Source: Streptomyces sp. NBC_01454 (GTDB lineage Bacteria; Actinomycetota; Actinomycetes; Streptomycetales; Streptomycetaceae). From it: a DNA stretch of 64,000 bases. Position numbers and translations under genes: made by a program. This document shows positions 27,516 to 36,846 of this stretch, piece after piece; position 1 is the first letter of the stretch; each line of letters opens with the position of its first letter. The stretch lies in assembly GCF_036227565.1 (NCBI RefSeq), contig NZ_CP109460.1, forward strand, positions 7,130,001 through 7,194,000, in the 5' to 3' direction. The notes beneath the pieces were generated by a model. It was given only the letters and a program-made list of their open reading frames with translations. It ran no database searches and was not told where the DNA came from.

Positions 27516-28763
27516 TCAGCCGGTCCCTTCCGTGCCCGGCTCCGCGGCGTCCAGGAAGTGGAAGCCGGGGCGCGGGTGCATCAGGAAGTCGTGGTGCGAG
27601 ATGTTCCAGGCGTAGGCACCGGCGACCCCGAACACCAGCCGGTCGCCGGCCCGCAGCCCCGGCGCCGGGACCGCGCGGGCCAGCACGTCCTTGGGGGTGC
27701 ACAGCTGCCCGGTGACGGTGACCAGGCCGCCCCGCGCCGCCGACCGCGGCCAGGGGTGCGGCCAGGGCGCGTCGGACTCCACCACCGTGCAGGGCTGGTC
27801 GTGGCCCTTCGTCGCCGGGGTGCGCAGATGGTGGGTGCCGCCGCGCACCACGGCGAACTCCTCGCCGTGGCTGTGCTTCACATCCAGCACCTCGGTGGCG
27901 TACCAGCCGCAGTACGCGGTCAGTGCCCGCCCCGGCTCGATGCGCAGGGTGAGGCCGGGGTGGGCGGCGGCGAGCCGGTCCAGGCCGGCGCCGTAGGCGG
28001 CCCAGTCGAAACGCCGCCCCGGGGTGGCGTAGTCGACGGCCATCCCGCCGCCGATGGTCACCTCGGACAGCGGGACGCGGTGCCGGTCGGCCAGCGCGGC
28101 GGCCCAGGTCACGATGGTCTCGGACACGGCGAGCTGCTCGGGCGCCGCCAGGCCGCTGGCCAAGTGGGCGTGGATGCCGCGGAGTTCGAGGTGCGGGTAG
28201 GTGCCGTCGGTGAGCAGGGTGACGACCTCGTCCGCCTGGTCGGGGTCGAGCCCGAAGGGGGTCGGGCGGCCGCCCATGGCGAGCGAACTGCCGTCCAGCG
28301 AGCCGTCGTCGACCGGCAAATTGAAGCGTGCCAGCACCGCGATCCGGCGCTCGGGCACATGGCGGGCGGCCAGGCTCGCGAGCATGTGGAGCTCGTACAC
28401 GCTCTCCACGTGGAAGCGCTCCACGCCGGTCTCCAGCGCCCGCACGATCTCCGCGGGCGTCTTGCCCGGCCCGCCGAAGGCCAGCGGGGCGCTGGGCAGG
28501 GCCTTGCCGACATGGGCGAGCTCACCGCCCGAGGAGACCTCGTAGCCGTCCACGTACGGGCGCAGCGCCGCCAGGAGCTCCGGTTCCGGGTTGGCCTTGG
28601 CCGCGTAGTACAGCTCGACGCGTCCCGGCAGCGCGGCCCGCACCTCGGCCAGATGCGCGCGGAGTGCGGCCAGGTCGTAGAGGTAGGCGGGCAGGTCCTC
28701 GGCCGCCAGGGAGTGGACGCGGTCGCGGACGGTGGGGGGCAGGGCGGGGCTCGGGGTGGTCAT
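27516..28763 (-). CDS. Type III PLP-dependent decarboxylase of a siderophore operon
   Basis: The 415-residue alanine-racemase-fold decarboxylase (DapDC/ornithine-decarboxylase type) has the PLP Lys in ELYYAAKANPEPELLAAL, the Gly-rich phosphate site VTIGGGMAVDY, EPGRALTAYCGWY, an active-site Cys in TGQLCTPKDVLA, and GAYAWNISHHDFL. Within siderophore operons such enzymes (compare SbnH of staphyloferrin B) decarboxylate a diamino acid or an amino-acid-citrate adduct. It overlaps the IucA/IucC gene by 4 bp (ATGA) and is the last gene of the operon. Lysine biosynthesis is unlikely given the context. Confidence 0.85.
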   Translation of the reverse strand: MTTPSPALPPTVRDRVHSLAAEDLPAYLYDLAALRAHLAEVRAALPGRVELYYAAKANPEPELLAALRPYVDGYEVSSGGELAHVGKALPSAPLAFGGPGKTPAEIVRALETGVERFHVESVYELHMLASLAARHVPERRIAVLARFNLPVDDGSLDGSSLAMGGRPTPFGLDPDQADEVVTLLTDGTYPHLELRGIHAHLASGLAAPEQLAVSETIVTWAAALADRHRVPLSEVTIGGGMAVDYATPGRRFDWAAYGAGLDRLAAAHPGLTLRIEPGRALTAYCGWYATEVLDVKHSHGEEFAVVRGGTHHLRTPATKGHDQPCTVVESDAPWPHPWPRSAARGGLVTVTGQLCTPKDVLARAVPAPGLRAGDRLVFGVAGAYAWNISHHDFLMHPRPGFHFLDAAEPGTEGTG

Positions 28764-30550
28764 CGGGCGCTCCAGGGAGTGGTGTCGTCGGCGCGGCAGG
28801 CGCCCGACAGAACGGCCTCGGCCAGCGGTGAGGGCAGCCGCACATAGCCGGCCTCGCGGTCGGCCTTGCGCTCCCAGCGGGTGAGCAGATTGGCCTTGGC
28901 GGGCAGCGGGACACCGGCCAGCAGGGCGGCCAGCCGCGGTGGGCAGCCGAAGCGGTCCGCGTGGGTCTGCAGGGTGCGGCGGACCTGCGCCCACAGCTCC
29001 GTCTCGGTGTCCGGGTGCAGATCGGCGAGCGCGGCGAGCATCTCGGCGACATGGTTGACCAGCAGGCAGTACACCACCCGGTCCCAGCCGCGCTGGGCGT
29101 CGTAGGTCATCGGTGCGGCGACCTGCTCGGGCAGCGAGGCCAGCAGCTCGGTGTGGTGTTCGGGGACGAGCTTGGTGCCCTCCAGGTCGCGGAAGAGGAC
29201 CTGTGCGGGCATCCCGTCGCCGTCGACGCAGACCAGGACGTTCTGCAGATGCGGCTCCAGCACCAGCCCGTGGTCGAAGTAGGCGGCGAGCACCGGCGGG
29301 AGCAGCAGATTGAGGTAGGCGGCCCACCACTCCAGCGCGGCCTGTGGGCCCGCCCCCGCCAGCAGCCGGGAGACATGCGCAGGCCCGGTGGGGTACTCGT
29401 CGGCGACGGCGGCCGCAAGCAGCGGTGTGGTGCCCGGCAGCAGCCGCTGCGAGAGGCCCTCGCGGACGATGACGCCGAAGCCTTCGAGCAGTTCGGTGTC
29501 CGGCCTCCCGTCGGCGCCGGGCAGCGCCAGGCTGCGGTAGGCGGGCTCCCGGAGCACCGCGCTGCCCGGGAAGCGGCCGGCGAGGTCGGTGAGCTGCGGC
29601 GCCAGCAGCCGGGTGAGCGCCACCGCCCCGGAAAGTTCGTAACTCGCGTTCTTCCGGAGGCAGTTGGTGATCCGGACATTGAGGCTGAACTTGAGGAAGT
29701 CGGCACCGTCGTAGAGCGTGCGCACGGACGCGGTGGCGGCGAACGGCGTCCGGCCGCTGCCCAGGACGCGGATGTCGTCGCGCTCCAGCGCCTCGCGCAG
29801 ACCCGCGTGGTCGCGCAGCAGCTCGTACTGCCAGGGGTGGACGGGCAGCAGCCGGTAGCCGTCCGGGACCTCGGGGTGCAGCGCGTCCAGCACGTCGGCG
29901 GCGCCCTCGGCGGTGGACTCCTCGGCGATCAGCTCCTCGCGCACGGCGAGCATCAGCAGCGGGAAGGCGGCGCCGGTCTCGGGGGCGTAGGACTGCCAGG
30001 CGGTGGGGTCGCCGGTGCGGGCCTTCGGCGTCGGGTGGAAGCGGTGGCCGAAGAGCAGCGACTGCTCCGAGACGACATAGGCGGCCTGCCAGTCCTCCGC
30101 GGTGTGCTCCCCGGCGTCCGGGCGCCGCTCCGCACGCTCAGCACGGTCCGCGAGCGCGGCGGACACCGCCTGGTGGCTGGAGGCGACCTGCGCCAGGAAC
30201 TCCTCGTTGTGCACCCCGGTGCGCAGCGACAGCTCGGCGTGCACGTACTCGGCCAGCCGCCGCCAGCCGACCTCCGCCCAGCCGCTGTCGGTCCGCTCGG
30301 ACACCGGGCCGGTGAAACGGTGCGCGCCCAGCAGCGAGGTACGGCGCAGCGCGACGCCCAGCAGCACACCGCGGCGCGGCAGCCGGATCAGCAGCCGCCC
30401 GTCGTCGACGGCGGTCTGGTGCTCGGGGCCGGAGACCTCCCGCAGCAGACAGTTGAGCAGGGTGTGCGCCACGGCCTGGTCGGCGCTGGGCAGACCGGTG
30501 GGGGCGGCGGATACCGGGGCGGTGCCGGGCGAATTGGTCAACGAGGGCAT
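28760..30550 (-). CDS. IucA/IucC-family NIS siderophore synthetase A
   Basis: The 596-residue NRPS-independent siderophore synthetase has the conserved nucleotide and metal motifs LLPVHPWQYELL (about 238), KFSLNVRITNCLRKN, EPHLQNVLVCVD and LFRDLEGTKLV. The C-terminus (FerrIII-transporter-like) includes RLAALLAGVPLPAKANLLTR. These enzymes activate a citrate or related carboxylate with ATP and condense it with an amine or alcohol. ATG 30550 follows AGGAG at 7 bases. Its start overlaps the MFS gene by 13 bp, so the two are tightly coupled. Confidence 0.92.
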   Translation of the reverse strand: MPSLTNSPGTAPVSAAPTGLPSADQAVAHTLLNCLLREVSGPEHQTAVDDGRLLIRLPRRGVLLGVALRRTSLLGAHRFTGPVSERTDSGWAEVGWRRLAEYVHAELSLRTGVHNEEFLAQVASSHQAVSAALADRAERAERRPDAGEHTAEDWQAAYVVSEQSLLFGHRFHPTPKARTGDPTAWQSYAPETGAAFPLLMLAVREELIAEESTAEGAADVLDALHPEVPDGYRLLPVHPWQYELLRDHAGLREALERDDIRVLGSGRTPFAATASVRTLYDGADFLKFSLNVRITNCLRKNASYELSGAVALTRLLAPQLTDLAGRFPGSAVLREPAYRSLALPGADGRPDTELLEGFGVIVREGLSQRLLPGTTPLLAAAVADEYPTGPAHVSRLLAGAGPQAALEWWAAYLNLLLPPVLAAYFDHGLVLEPHLQNVLVCVDGDGMPAQVLFRDLEGTKLVPEHHTELLASLPEQVAAPMTYDAQRGWDRVVYCLLVNHVAEMLAALADLHPDTETELWAQVRRTLQTHADRFGCPPRLAALLAGVPLPAKANLLTRWERKADREAGYVRLPSPLAEAVLSGACRADDTTPWSAR

Positions 30551-31824
30551 CGAGGACTCCTGCGGGTGCGGAGAGTACGGGCGAGGAGAGGGGCGGCGAT
30601 CGCGAGTCCGGTGGCCACGGCTATCGCGGTGCCGGTCAGCAGCGGGGCGACCGGACCGAACCAGTCGTTGCCGGCGGTGGCCGCCACGCCCGCGGCGACC
30701 GCGCCGGCCTTGGAGAAGAACTCGATCGAGCCGAACAGGCCGCCGGGCGAACGGCCCTTGGCGCAGTCGGCGGCCAGTATGGACAGGCACACCAGACCGA
30801 GGGTGAGCCCGGCGCCCAGTACCAGGCGTACGGCGATGAAGGAGACGAGCGAGCCGGCGAGGCCGTGCCCGGCCAGACCGGCCGCGATACAGCCGAAGCC
30901 GAGGGCGATCCCGGTCCGGGGGCGGGTACGGAAGGCGGCGTGCACCCCCATCGCCGCGACCAGGTAGCACAGGTGCGGCAGGGCGAACAGCACACCGGAC
31001 ACCAGCGGCCCGGTCCCCGGCAGCCGTTGGGAGATGAGGGAGATCAGGTAGGGGAAGGAGATGACGGTGGAGAAGACGAACGCGAACTCCAGGGCGTAGA
31101 GGGCGCGCAGCGGGCGGGCGTCCGGGGTGTGCCCGGCCGGCACCGGCCCGGCCGGCTCCGGGACCTCGGCGCCCGGGGCGGTACCGTCCCCGTGCACCGC
31201 GTCGGCCCGGGCGGTGGCCGGCTCCGGGAGCTTGACCAGCATCAGGGCCGCGGCCAGCGGGAGTACGGCCAGCAGGGCGTACTGGCGGTGCGGCGACAGC
31301 CAGGGCGTCAGCGAGCCGACCACGATCGGCGCGAAGACCAGCGCCGCCCGCGCGCTGCCCTGCATCAGTGTCAGGGCACGGGAGAGGGCATGGCCCTCCA
31401 GGGCCGCTCCCAGATAGCCGTTCGACGCGGAGAAGGTGCCACCGAGGACGCCCTGTACGACCAGCGCCGCGGCGAACGTGGCGAGCGAGTCGGCCCAGCC
31501 GGCCAGGAGAAAGGCCGCCGCCAGCCCCAACTGCGCCCGCAACAGCAGCCGTTTACGGCCGAAGCGGTCGGCCAGGCGCCCCCACAGCGGGGCGCCGAGG
31601 GCGCCGAAGAGGGTGGGGACGACATAGAGCAGACCGGCCCAGCGGGCGGCGCCGTCGCCCAGCTCGGGCAGGACTTCGGTGAGGTACGGCGGCAGGCCGA
31701 GGGCGGCGAACGAGGCCACGAAGTAGCAGCCGGCCACGGCGTGCACCTGGCGGCGCGCGAGGGCCGGACGGGCCTTGGTCTCGACGACCGCCGGCTCGGT
31801 CCGGCGGGAGGTGGCGGTGCTCAT
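30538..31824 (-). CDS. MFS transporter, likely siderophore exporter
   Basis: The 428-residue, 12-helix major facilitator has the MFS loop motif GRLADRFGRKRLLL (about 62) and a long hydrophilic central loop of Pro/Ala/Glu residues (about 205-245). It lies between two siderophore synthetase genes with 4-bp and 13-bp overlaps, as sbnD lies in the staphyloferrin B locus. Export of the finished siderophore is therefore the natural role. The substrate itself is inference. Confidence 0.85.
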   Translation of the reverse strand: MSTATSRRTEPAVVETKARPALARRQVHAVAGCYFVASFAALGLPPYLTEVLPELGDGAARWAGLLYVVPTLFGALGAPLWGRLADRFGRKRLLLRAQLGLAAAFLLAGWADSLATFAAALVVQGVLGGTFSASNGYLGAALEGHALSRALTLMQGSARAALVFAPIVVGSLTPWLSPHRQYALLAVLPLAAALMLVKLPEPATARADAVHGDGTAPGAEVPEPAGPVPAGHTPDARPLRALYALEFAFVFSTVISFPYLISLISQRLPGTGPLVSGVLFALPHLCYLVAAMGVHAAFRTRPRTGIALGFGCIAAGLAGHGLAGSLVSFIAVRLVLGAGLTLGLVCLSILAADCAKGRSPGGLFGSIEFFSKAGAVAAGVAATAGNDWFGPVAPLLTGTAIAVATGLAIAAPLLARTLRTRRSPRCPR

Positions 31825-33638
31825 CGGGAAGCCCCCGTAGGCAGCAGGTAGTTGGGTCCGGTGGTGTAGTGCTTGTTGATGTCGGCGGCGCCCGAGCGCT
31901 CCTTGGACAGCAGCGTCCCGGCGCTGACCATCGCCTTCACCGGAAGCTCCGGCGCGTCCAGGACATGGGCGCGCAGCGCGGCGCCCGGCTCGTGCGGCCC
32001 GGTGCCCAGCCGCTCGACGGCCTCGGCGAGCCGGTCGCGGACCAGGCCGAGCAGATGGGCCAGCGGGGCGCGTCCGTGCCGGGCGAGGCCGAAGGCGTAG
32101 GACCCCGCGCACAGATGGACGGTGATGGTGGTGAACAGGTCCAGCACCGGCCGGTCGCTCCCGGCGAAGATCCGCGGGTCGGCGAAGCCAGCGGGGTCGG
32201 GGGCGTCGTCGCCCAGGGTCTCCCGCAGCCGGACGGTGTTGATGCGCGGCCCGTCGTTGTCCTTGAACAGCAACCGCAGCCGGGTGCCGCCGGCGGCCCG
32301 GTCCAGCACCAGCGAGATGTTCTGCTGGTGGGATTCGAGCGCGATGCCGTAGCCGAACAGGGTGGTCTGCCAGTCGAAGAGCAGGGTGAGACAGGCATCG
32401 AGCAGGGCGAGCGGGTTGCCGCCGTAGAAGCGGTCCGCGAGGTGGTCGATCACCAGCCGCCCGCCCGGCGCCCGGCTGAGCAGCGCGGCCATCGGCACGA
32501 CGGCGCTGCCGTCCAGGCCGGCCGGGTAGCGGCGGCACAGCACGGCCAGCAGCTCGTCCCCGGCGTGCGCGTAGCAGGTCTCGTCGGCCTGCAGGATCGC
32601 CGCGGCGAACCGTGGCTCGCGGGCGAGCACGGTCTCCAGCAGCCGCTGGCCCGCCGCGCCGTCGACGAGCGTGCCCGGCTTGATGGTGCGACGGTTGCGC
32701 AGCCCCAGCGTGGCGGTGGCCAGCGGCAGCTTCAGGTGCAGCCGCGGGTCGGCATCGAGCGCCACGGTACGCATCGACAGCGTCGGAACCGCGGTGAGCG
32801 GCTCGCGGTCGGCCGGTACCGCCGCGCCCTCCAGGCCGGTCCGGCGCAGTGCGTCGTCCAGCGGGTCGCCGAGGGTCAACGGGTGGACGGGAAAGGCGAG
32901 ATGGCTCTCGTCGAGGTGGCGAAGGCCCAGCTCCCCGGGCGTCGGCCAGCAACCGGGCAGCGCCGCCGCGCCGCCCGGCACGGTGACCGCCGCACGCGGC
33001 AGGGCGAGCCAGCGCAGCGCGAACTGCGGACCGAACTCGGGTGCATACGCCCGGAGCTGGCCCTCATCGAGACCGGATCGGCCGCGGGCGGTCGGGTAGA
33101 CGGGGTGGTCGGTCCGGGCGGCCAGCGTGTCGTACGCCAGGCCGCCGGGCAGGCCCTGCCAGGCGCCGGGATCGCTGCCGTGACGATTCGTCAGTTCGGC
33201 ATCGACCTCGTCCCGGGTCCGGGTGTGCAGCCGCATCGTCGCCAGGGTCTGGCGGCATTCCCCGGCGAAGGCGTCGAAGCCGCCCCGGTCGGCCGGGTCG
33301 GCGAGGTCGCGCAGCGCGGTGACGACCTCGTCGAGTGTGCGCAGCCGGGCCCCGTCGGACTCGCGGACCAGGAACGGCAGCCGGGCGGTGTAGGCGCTCT
33401 GGTAGCCGTCCGCGGCGAGCGGCAGCAGCAGGGCGCCGGCGGCCGGGCCCGCGGGGAGCCGCAGCCAGCGCCCGTCCGGGCGTTCCAGCAGCGTGCCGCG
33501 GGTGCGCAGGCCGACGACGTCCTCCCGCAGCAGCGCACCCAGGACGCGCACCAGCAGCTCGGCCTCTTCGGCCGCCCCGGCCGGGTCGTCGGTCCGGTGC
33601 GTGACGAGGCTCCCGTCTGTGGCGAGTGCGGTGTTCAC
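31821..33638 (-). CDS. IucA/IucC-family NIS siderophore synthetase B
   Basis: The 605-residue synthetase is the second of the pair. Motifs are AFPVHPLTLGDPLDD, LKLPLATATLGLRNRRTIK, IALESHQQNISLVLD and FKDNDGPRINTV. The last differs from the RDLEG motif of the 28760-30550 paralogue, so the two belong to different subgroups and probably catalyse successive condensations on one or more carboxylate units. GTG/ATG overlap (4 bp) with the ATP-grasp gene upstream and the MFS gene downstream. Confidence 0.9.
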   Translation of the reverse strand: MNTALATDGSLVTHRTDDPAGAAEEAELLVRVLGALLREDVVGLRTRGTLLERPDGRWLRLPAGPAAGALLLPLAADGYQSAYTARLPFLVRESDGARLRTLDEVVTALRDLADPADRGGFDAFAGECRQTLATMRLHTRTRDEVDAELTNRHGSDPGAWQGLPGGLAYDTLAARTDHPVYPTARGRSGLDEGQLRAYAPEFGPQFALRWLALPRAAVTVPGGAAALPGCWPTPGELGLRHLDESHLAFPVHPLTLGDPLDDALRRTGLEGAAVPADREPLTAVPTLSMRTVALDADPRLHLKLPLATATLGLRNRRTIKPGTLVDGAAGQRLLETVLAREPRFAAAILQADETCYAHAGDELLAVLCRRYPAGLDGSAVVPMAALLSRAPGGRLVIDHLADRFYGGNPLALLDACLTLLFDWQTTLFGYGIALESHQQNISLVLDRAAGGTRLRLLFKDNDGPRINTVRLRETLGDDAPDPAGFADPRIFAGSDRPVLDLFTTITVHLCAGSYAFGLARHGRAPLAHLLGLVRDRLAEAVERLGTGPHEPGAALRAHVLDAPELPVKAMVSAGTLLSKERSGAADINKHYTTGPNYLLPTGASR

Positions 33639-34828
33639 GGGGTGATCTCCCAGCGCTCCGCGGCGACGAAGTCGTCCGCCACCCGGTCCACCGCGCCGCG
33701 GTCGGTGCCGGTGACCCGTAGCACGCCGAGGTAGTCGCGGTTGGTGCCGTAGTGCGGATGGCGCTCACCGGGGGCGCGCAGCGGCCGGTACGCCAGCTGT
33801 ACGCCGTCCACCGTCCGGTCGGTGGCGGCGGGCGCCGCGGCGAGCGTGCCGGCCCGGTCGGCGAGGGCGTAGTCCACCCGGCCCGCTCCGTCGCGCCGGG
33901 CACCGAGGTCCGCGGGCAGCGGCTCGCCCAGATGCGCCCGCAGGATGTGCGCGAACAGCTCGATGCCCAGGATCTGCGCGAGCAGCAGGTCGCACTGGTC
34001 GCCGATGACGCGGTAGTTCACCTCGATGAGCCGCGCCCGGCCCTCGTGCACCACGAACTCGGTGTGACAGGCGCCCAACCCGACGCCCAGCGCGTCGAGT
34101 TGGGCAGACACCTGGGCGACCACGGGCTCCGGCGGGGCGGCGACGAAGTCCAGCCGCTCCTCGATGAAGACGGGGGGCGCGGACATGGTGGTGTGGAAAC
34201 CGCCCAGGACATGCCGTACCCGGCCGTCGCCCAGGGTCTCCAGGGTGTGCAGCTCACCGGTCAGGAACTCCTCGGCCAGCAGCGCCGCGTGGGGGCGCCG
34301 CGCCTGGATCTCCTTGGCGAGGGCCACCAGTTCCTCGGGGTCCCGGGCCAGGATCACGTCCTCGCTCGCCACGCCCTCGCGGGGCTTGAGGACCACGGGG
34401 TAGGGCAGGTCGTCGTCGGCGGTGAATGCGGACGGGTCCTGCCCGGCGGCGAGCTCCACGGACCGCACGGCGTCGAGGCCCGCGGCGGCCAGGTGGCGCC
34501 GCATCTCGCCCTTGTTCTTGGTGCGCAGCGTGGCCCGCCAGTCCTTGCCGGGCAGCCCGAAGTAGTCGGCGGCCAGGGCGGCCTGGGTCTGCAGATGGTC
34601 GCTGTTGGTGAACACCGCGTCGGCGCGGTGGTGGGTGGCTATCCGGTTGATGACGGCGCGGAAGTCATGGACGTCGCACTCCAGGACCTCTGTCTGCGGG
34701 GACACGTCCCGGTGCGCCGATGGCTGGTCCGTCAGGATCGTGACGTCGAGGCCGAGGCGGGCGGCGGCGGGCAGGAACCCCTCGGTGACCGAGTCGGTGG
34801 GGTTGAGGGCGAGCAGATACATCCGCAT
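33635..34828 (-). CDS. ATP-grasp ligase, first gene of the siderophore biosynthesis block
   Basis: The 397-residue ATP-grasp protein has a preATP-grasp domain (1-110), ATP-binding segments VVLKPREGVASEDV and EEFLTGELHTLETLG, and the metal-binding ARLIEVNYRVIGDQCDLL. It should form an amide or ester bond through an acyl-phosphate. ATP-grasp enzymes are unusual partners for IucA/IucC proteins, which themselves condense carboxylates with amines. It may join a third building block or an amino acid. It overlaps the next gene by 4 bp. No separate iron box is seen before it. Confidence 0.88.
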   Translation of the reverse strand: MRMYLLALNPTDSVTEGFLPAAARLGLDVTILTDQPSAHRDVSPQTEVLECDVHDFRAVINRIATHHRADAVFTNSDHLQTQAALAADYFGLPGKDWRATLRTKNKGEMRRHLAAAGLDAVRSVELAAGQDPSAFTADDDLPYPVVLKPREGVASEDVILARDPEELVALAKEIQARRPHAALLAEEFLTGELHTLETLGDGRVRHVLGGFHTTMSAPPVFIEERLDFVAAPPEPVVAQVSAQLDALGVGLGACHTEFVVHEGRARLIEVNYRVIGDQCDLLLAQILGIELFAHILRAHLGEPLPADLGARRDGAGRVDYALADRAGTLAAAPAATDRTVDGVQLAYRPLRAPGERHPHYGTNRDYLGVLRVTGTDRGAVDRVADDFVAAERWEITP

Positions 34829-34882
34829 GAGCGGGCCCCTTCGGGGTCGAGGGCGGTGCGGGGGAACGAGAGGGGCAGGACA

Positions 34883-34914
34883 GGGCGAAGAAAGGGCGAA
34901 GAAGGGCGAAGAAA
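34883..34914. repeat. Three 10-11 bp purine-rich tandem units
   Basis: GGGCGAAGAAA, GGGCGAAGAA and GGGCGAAGAAA lie end to end in the 121-bp gap between the binding-protein stop and the ATP-grasp start. On the transcribed strand they read as repeats of TTTCTTCGCCC. Confidence 0.7.
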
Positions 34915-34920
34915 GGGGGT

Positions 34921-34940
34921 GGCCCCCGCGGGCAGGGGCC
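34921..34940 (-). terminator. Short hairpin after the binding-protein gene
   Basis: GGCCCC at 34921-34926 pairs with GGGGCC at 34935-34940 across 8 bases, 9 bp after the binding-protein stop. Pyrimidine-rich repeats follow on the transcript. It may act as an attenuator between the uptake and biosynthesis halves of the locus rather than a full stop. Confidence 0.4.
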
Positions 34941-34949
34941 GCCCAGGGG

Positions 34950-35969
34950 TCAGCTCTTCGGCAGCGGCACCCCGGTGGCCTTCGCCACGTCGGCGAGCAT
35001 GTGCTCGGCGGCCTGGATGCCGATGCCGGACATCCACGTCTCGTCGGGCACGTCGAAGACCTTGTGCTGCTTGACGGCCGGCAGGTCCTTCCAGACCGGG
35101 TTGGACGTGACGTCCTTCTGCTGGGTCTTGCTGGGGAGGTCCGCGGAGGTCACGAACACCAGGTCCGCGTCGGCCTTGTCGATCTGCTCCGGGCCGACGT
35201 CGAGCATGGTCTTGGCCGGGTCGGTGGAGCTCTGCGACGTCGGCCGCGCCAGGCCGATGTCGTTGAGGACCACCCCGCTGTAGGAGGACTTCTGGTAGAG
35301 GCGGGTCGGGCCGGCGACGAAACGCACGACCGAGGCCGAGGGCATCTTGCCGTGGTACTTCTTCTTGATGGCCTCGCCCAGCGCCTTGGCCCGGGTCTCG
35401 TACTCCTTCAGCTTCTGGTCGGCCTCCTTCTCCAGCCCCAGCGCCTTGGCGTGGACCTTGAGATTGGCCTTCCAGGGGCCGCCGGTGGTCTCGGTGAAGA
35501 CGGTCGGCGCGATGGCCTTGAGCTTGTCGTAGATCTTCTCGTGCCGGACCTTGGAGGACAGGATCAGGTCGGGCTTCAGGGAGATGATCTTTTCGAGGTT
35601 GGGCTCCAGCAGTGGACCGACGTCCTTGACGCCGCCGATCTCGTCCTTGAGGTAGGAGGGGAAGCCGCCCTCGGTCTTCATGTGCGGCGAGACCGCGCCG
35701 ACGGGCTTGACGCCCAGGGTGGTGACGTCGTCCAGCTCGCCGGTGTCCAGCACGACCACGCGCTTGGGCTTGGCGGGGATCTGCACGTCGCCGCCCATGG
35801 CGCTCTTGACGGTGCGCGGGAAGCCGGCGCCGGCCTTGCCCTTCGCCGCGTCGTCGCCGGAGGCGGTGCCGTCGCCGCAGGCGGTCAGGGCGGTGGCGCC
35901 CAGGGTGACGGTGAGCAGCGCGGCCGGCAGCCGGCGGGCGGTGGTGCGGAGGGGAATTCTGGTCAGCAT
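34950..35969 (-). CDS. Iron-siderophore ABC transporter binding lipoprotein
   Basis: The 339-residue lipoprotein has an N-terminal Arg-rich signal and a lipobox TALTAC with the acylated Cys near residue 30. It is followed by a periplasmic-binding-protein fold of the FecB/FepB class (KPKRVVVLDTGELDDV, LKPDLILSSKVRHEKIYDKL, DADLVFVTSADL, EHMLADVAKATG). It would capture the ferric siderophore on the outer face of the membrane. ATG 35969. It lies 64 bp after the ATPase gene on the same strand. Confidence 0.92.
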   Translation of the reverse strand: MLTRIPLRTTARRLPAALLTVTLGATALTACGDGTASGDDAAKGKAGAGFPRTVKSAMGGDVQIPAKPKRVVVLDTGELDDVTTLGVKPVGAVSPHMKTEGGFPSYLKDEIGGVKDVGPLLEPNLEKIISLKPDLILSSKVRHEKIYDKLKAIAPTVFTETTGGPWKANLKVHAKALGLEKEADQKLKEYETRAKALGEAIKKKYHGKMPSASVVRFVAGPTRLYQKSSYSGVVLNDIGLARPTSQSSTDPAKTMLDVGPEQIDKADADLVFVTSADLPSKTQQKDVTSNPVWKDLPAVKQHKVFDVPDETWMSGIGIQAAEHMLADVAKATGVPLPKS

Positions 35970-36033
35970 GAGGGTGTGTCTTCCTTGCCGGGAGCGGAGG
36001 GAGGGGAGGAGAAAACGCACGTGGGGGAGGCGG

Positions 36034-36846
36034 TCAGACGGTGACGGCGGAGAGCCGTTTCGCACCGCTTTTGGGGACGACCAGCGGGGTGCCGGTCTCG
36101 GGGTCGGGGATCACCCGGCAGTCCACGTCGAACACGGACTTGACCAGCTCCGCGTCGAGGACGTCCGCCGGGGCGCCGGCCGCCGCCAGCTGCCCGTCCT
36201 TGAGGACCACGAGGTGATCCGCGTAACGGGCGGCCTGTCCGAGGTCGTGCAGCACCATCACGACGGTGCGGCCCGCCTCGGCGTGCAGGGCGGCGACCAG
36301 GTCGAGGACATCGAGCTGGTGGCGCAGGTCCAGGAAGGTGGTCGGCTCGTCGAGCAGCAGCAGATCGGTGTCCTGGGCCAGCGCGAGCGCGATCCAGGCG
36401 CGCTGCCGCTGGCCGCCGGAGAGCCGGTCGACGGGCTGGTCGCGCAGCTCCAGGGTGCCGGTGCGCCGCAGTGCCTCCTCCACCGCCTGCTGGTCCGTCG
36501 CCGACCACGGGCTCAGCAGCCGCTGGTGGGGGTAGCGGCCGAGCCGGACCAGCGCCTCGACGGTGATCGCGTCGGGGGTGACCGGCTGCTGGGGGAGCAG
36601 CCCCATCCGCAGGGCCAGCGCACGGGCCGGCATCCGGTGGATGTCGGAGCCGTCCAGGGCGACGGTGCCGGCGGCCGGCGCCAAGAGCCGGGTCAGTCCG
36701 CGCAACAGGGTCGACTTGCCGCAGGCGTTGGGGCCCACGACAGCGGTGACGGCCCCGCCGGGCAGCACCAGGTCCAGGCCGCCGACGATCAGCCGGTCGC
36801 CGTAGCGCAGATCGAGACCGTGGGTGGAAAGCTGATTGGCGGTCAT
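36034..36846 (-). CDS. Iron-siderophore ABC transporter ATPase
   Basis: The 270-residue FecE/FepC-type ATPase has Walker A VVGPNACGKSTLLRG, signature LSGGQRQRAWIALALAQD, Walker B LLLLDEPTTFLD and switch His VLHDLGQAARYADH. It energises uptake through the two adjacent FecCD permeases. It overlaps the upstream permease gene by 4 bp. Confidence 0.95.
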   Translation of the reverse strand: MTANQLSTHGLDLRYGDRLIVGGLDLVLPGGAVTAVVGPNACGKSTLLRGLTRLLAPAAGTVALDGSDIHRMPARALALRMGLLPQQPVTPDAITVEALVRLGRYPHQRLLSPWSATDQQAVEEALRRTGTLELRDQPVDRLSGGQRQRAWIALALAQDTDLLLLDEPTTFLDLRHQLDVLDLVAALHAEAGRTVVMVLHDLGQAARYADHLVVLKDGQLAAAGAPADVLDAELVKSVFDVDCRVIPDPETGTPLVVPKSGAKRLSAVTV

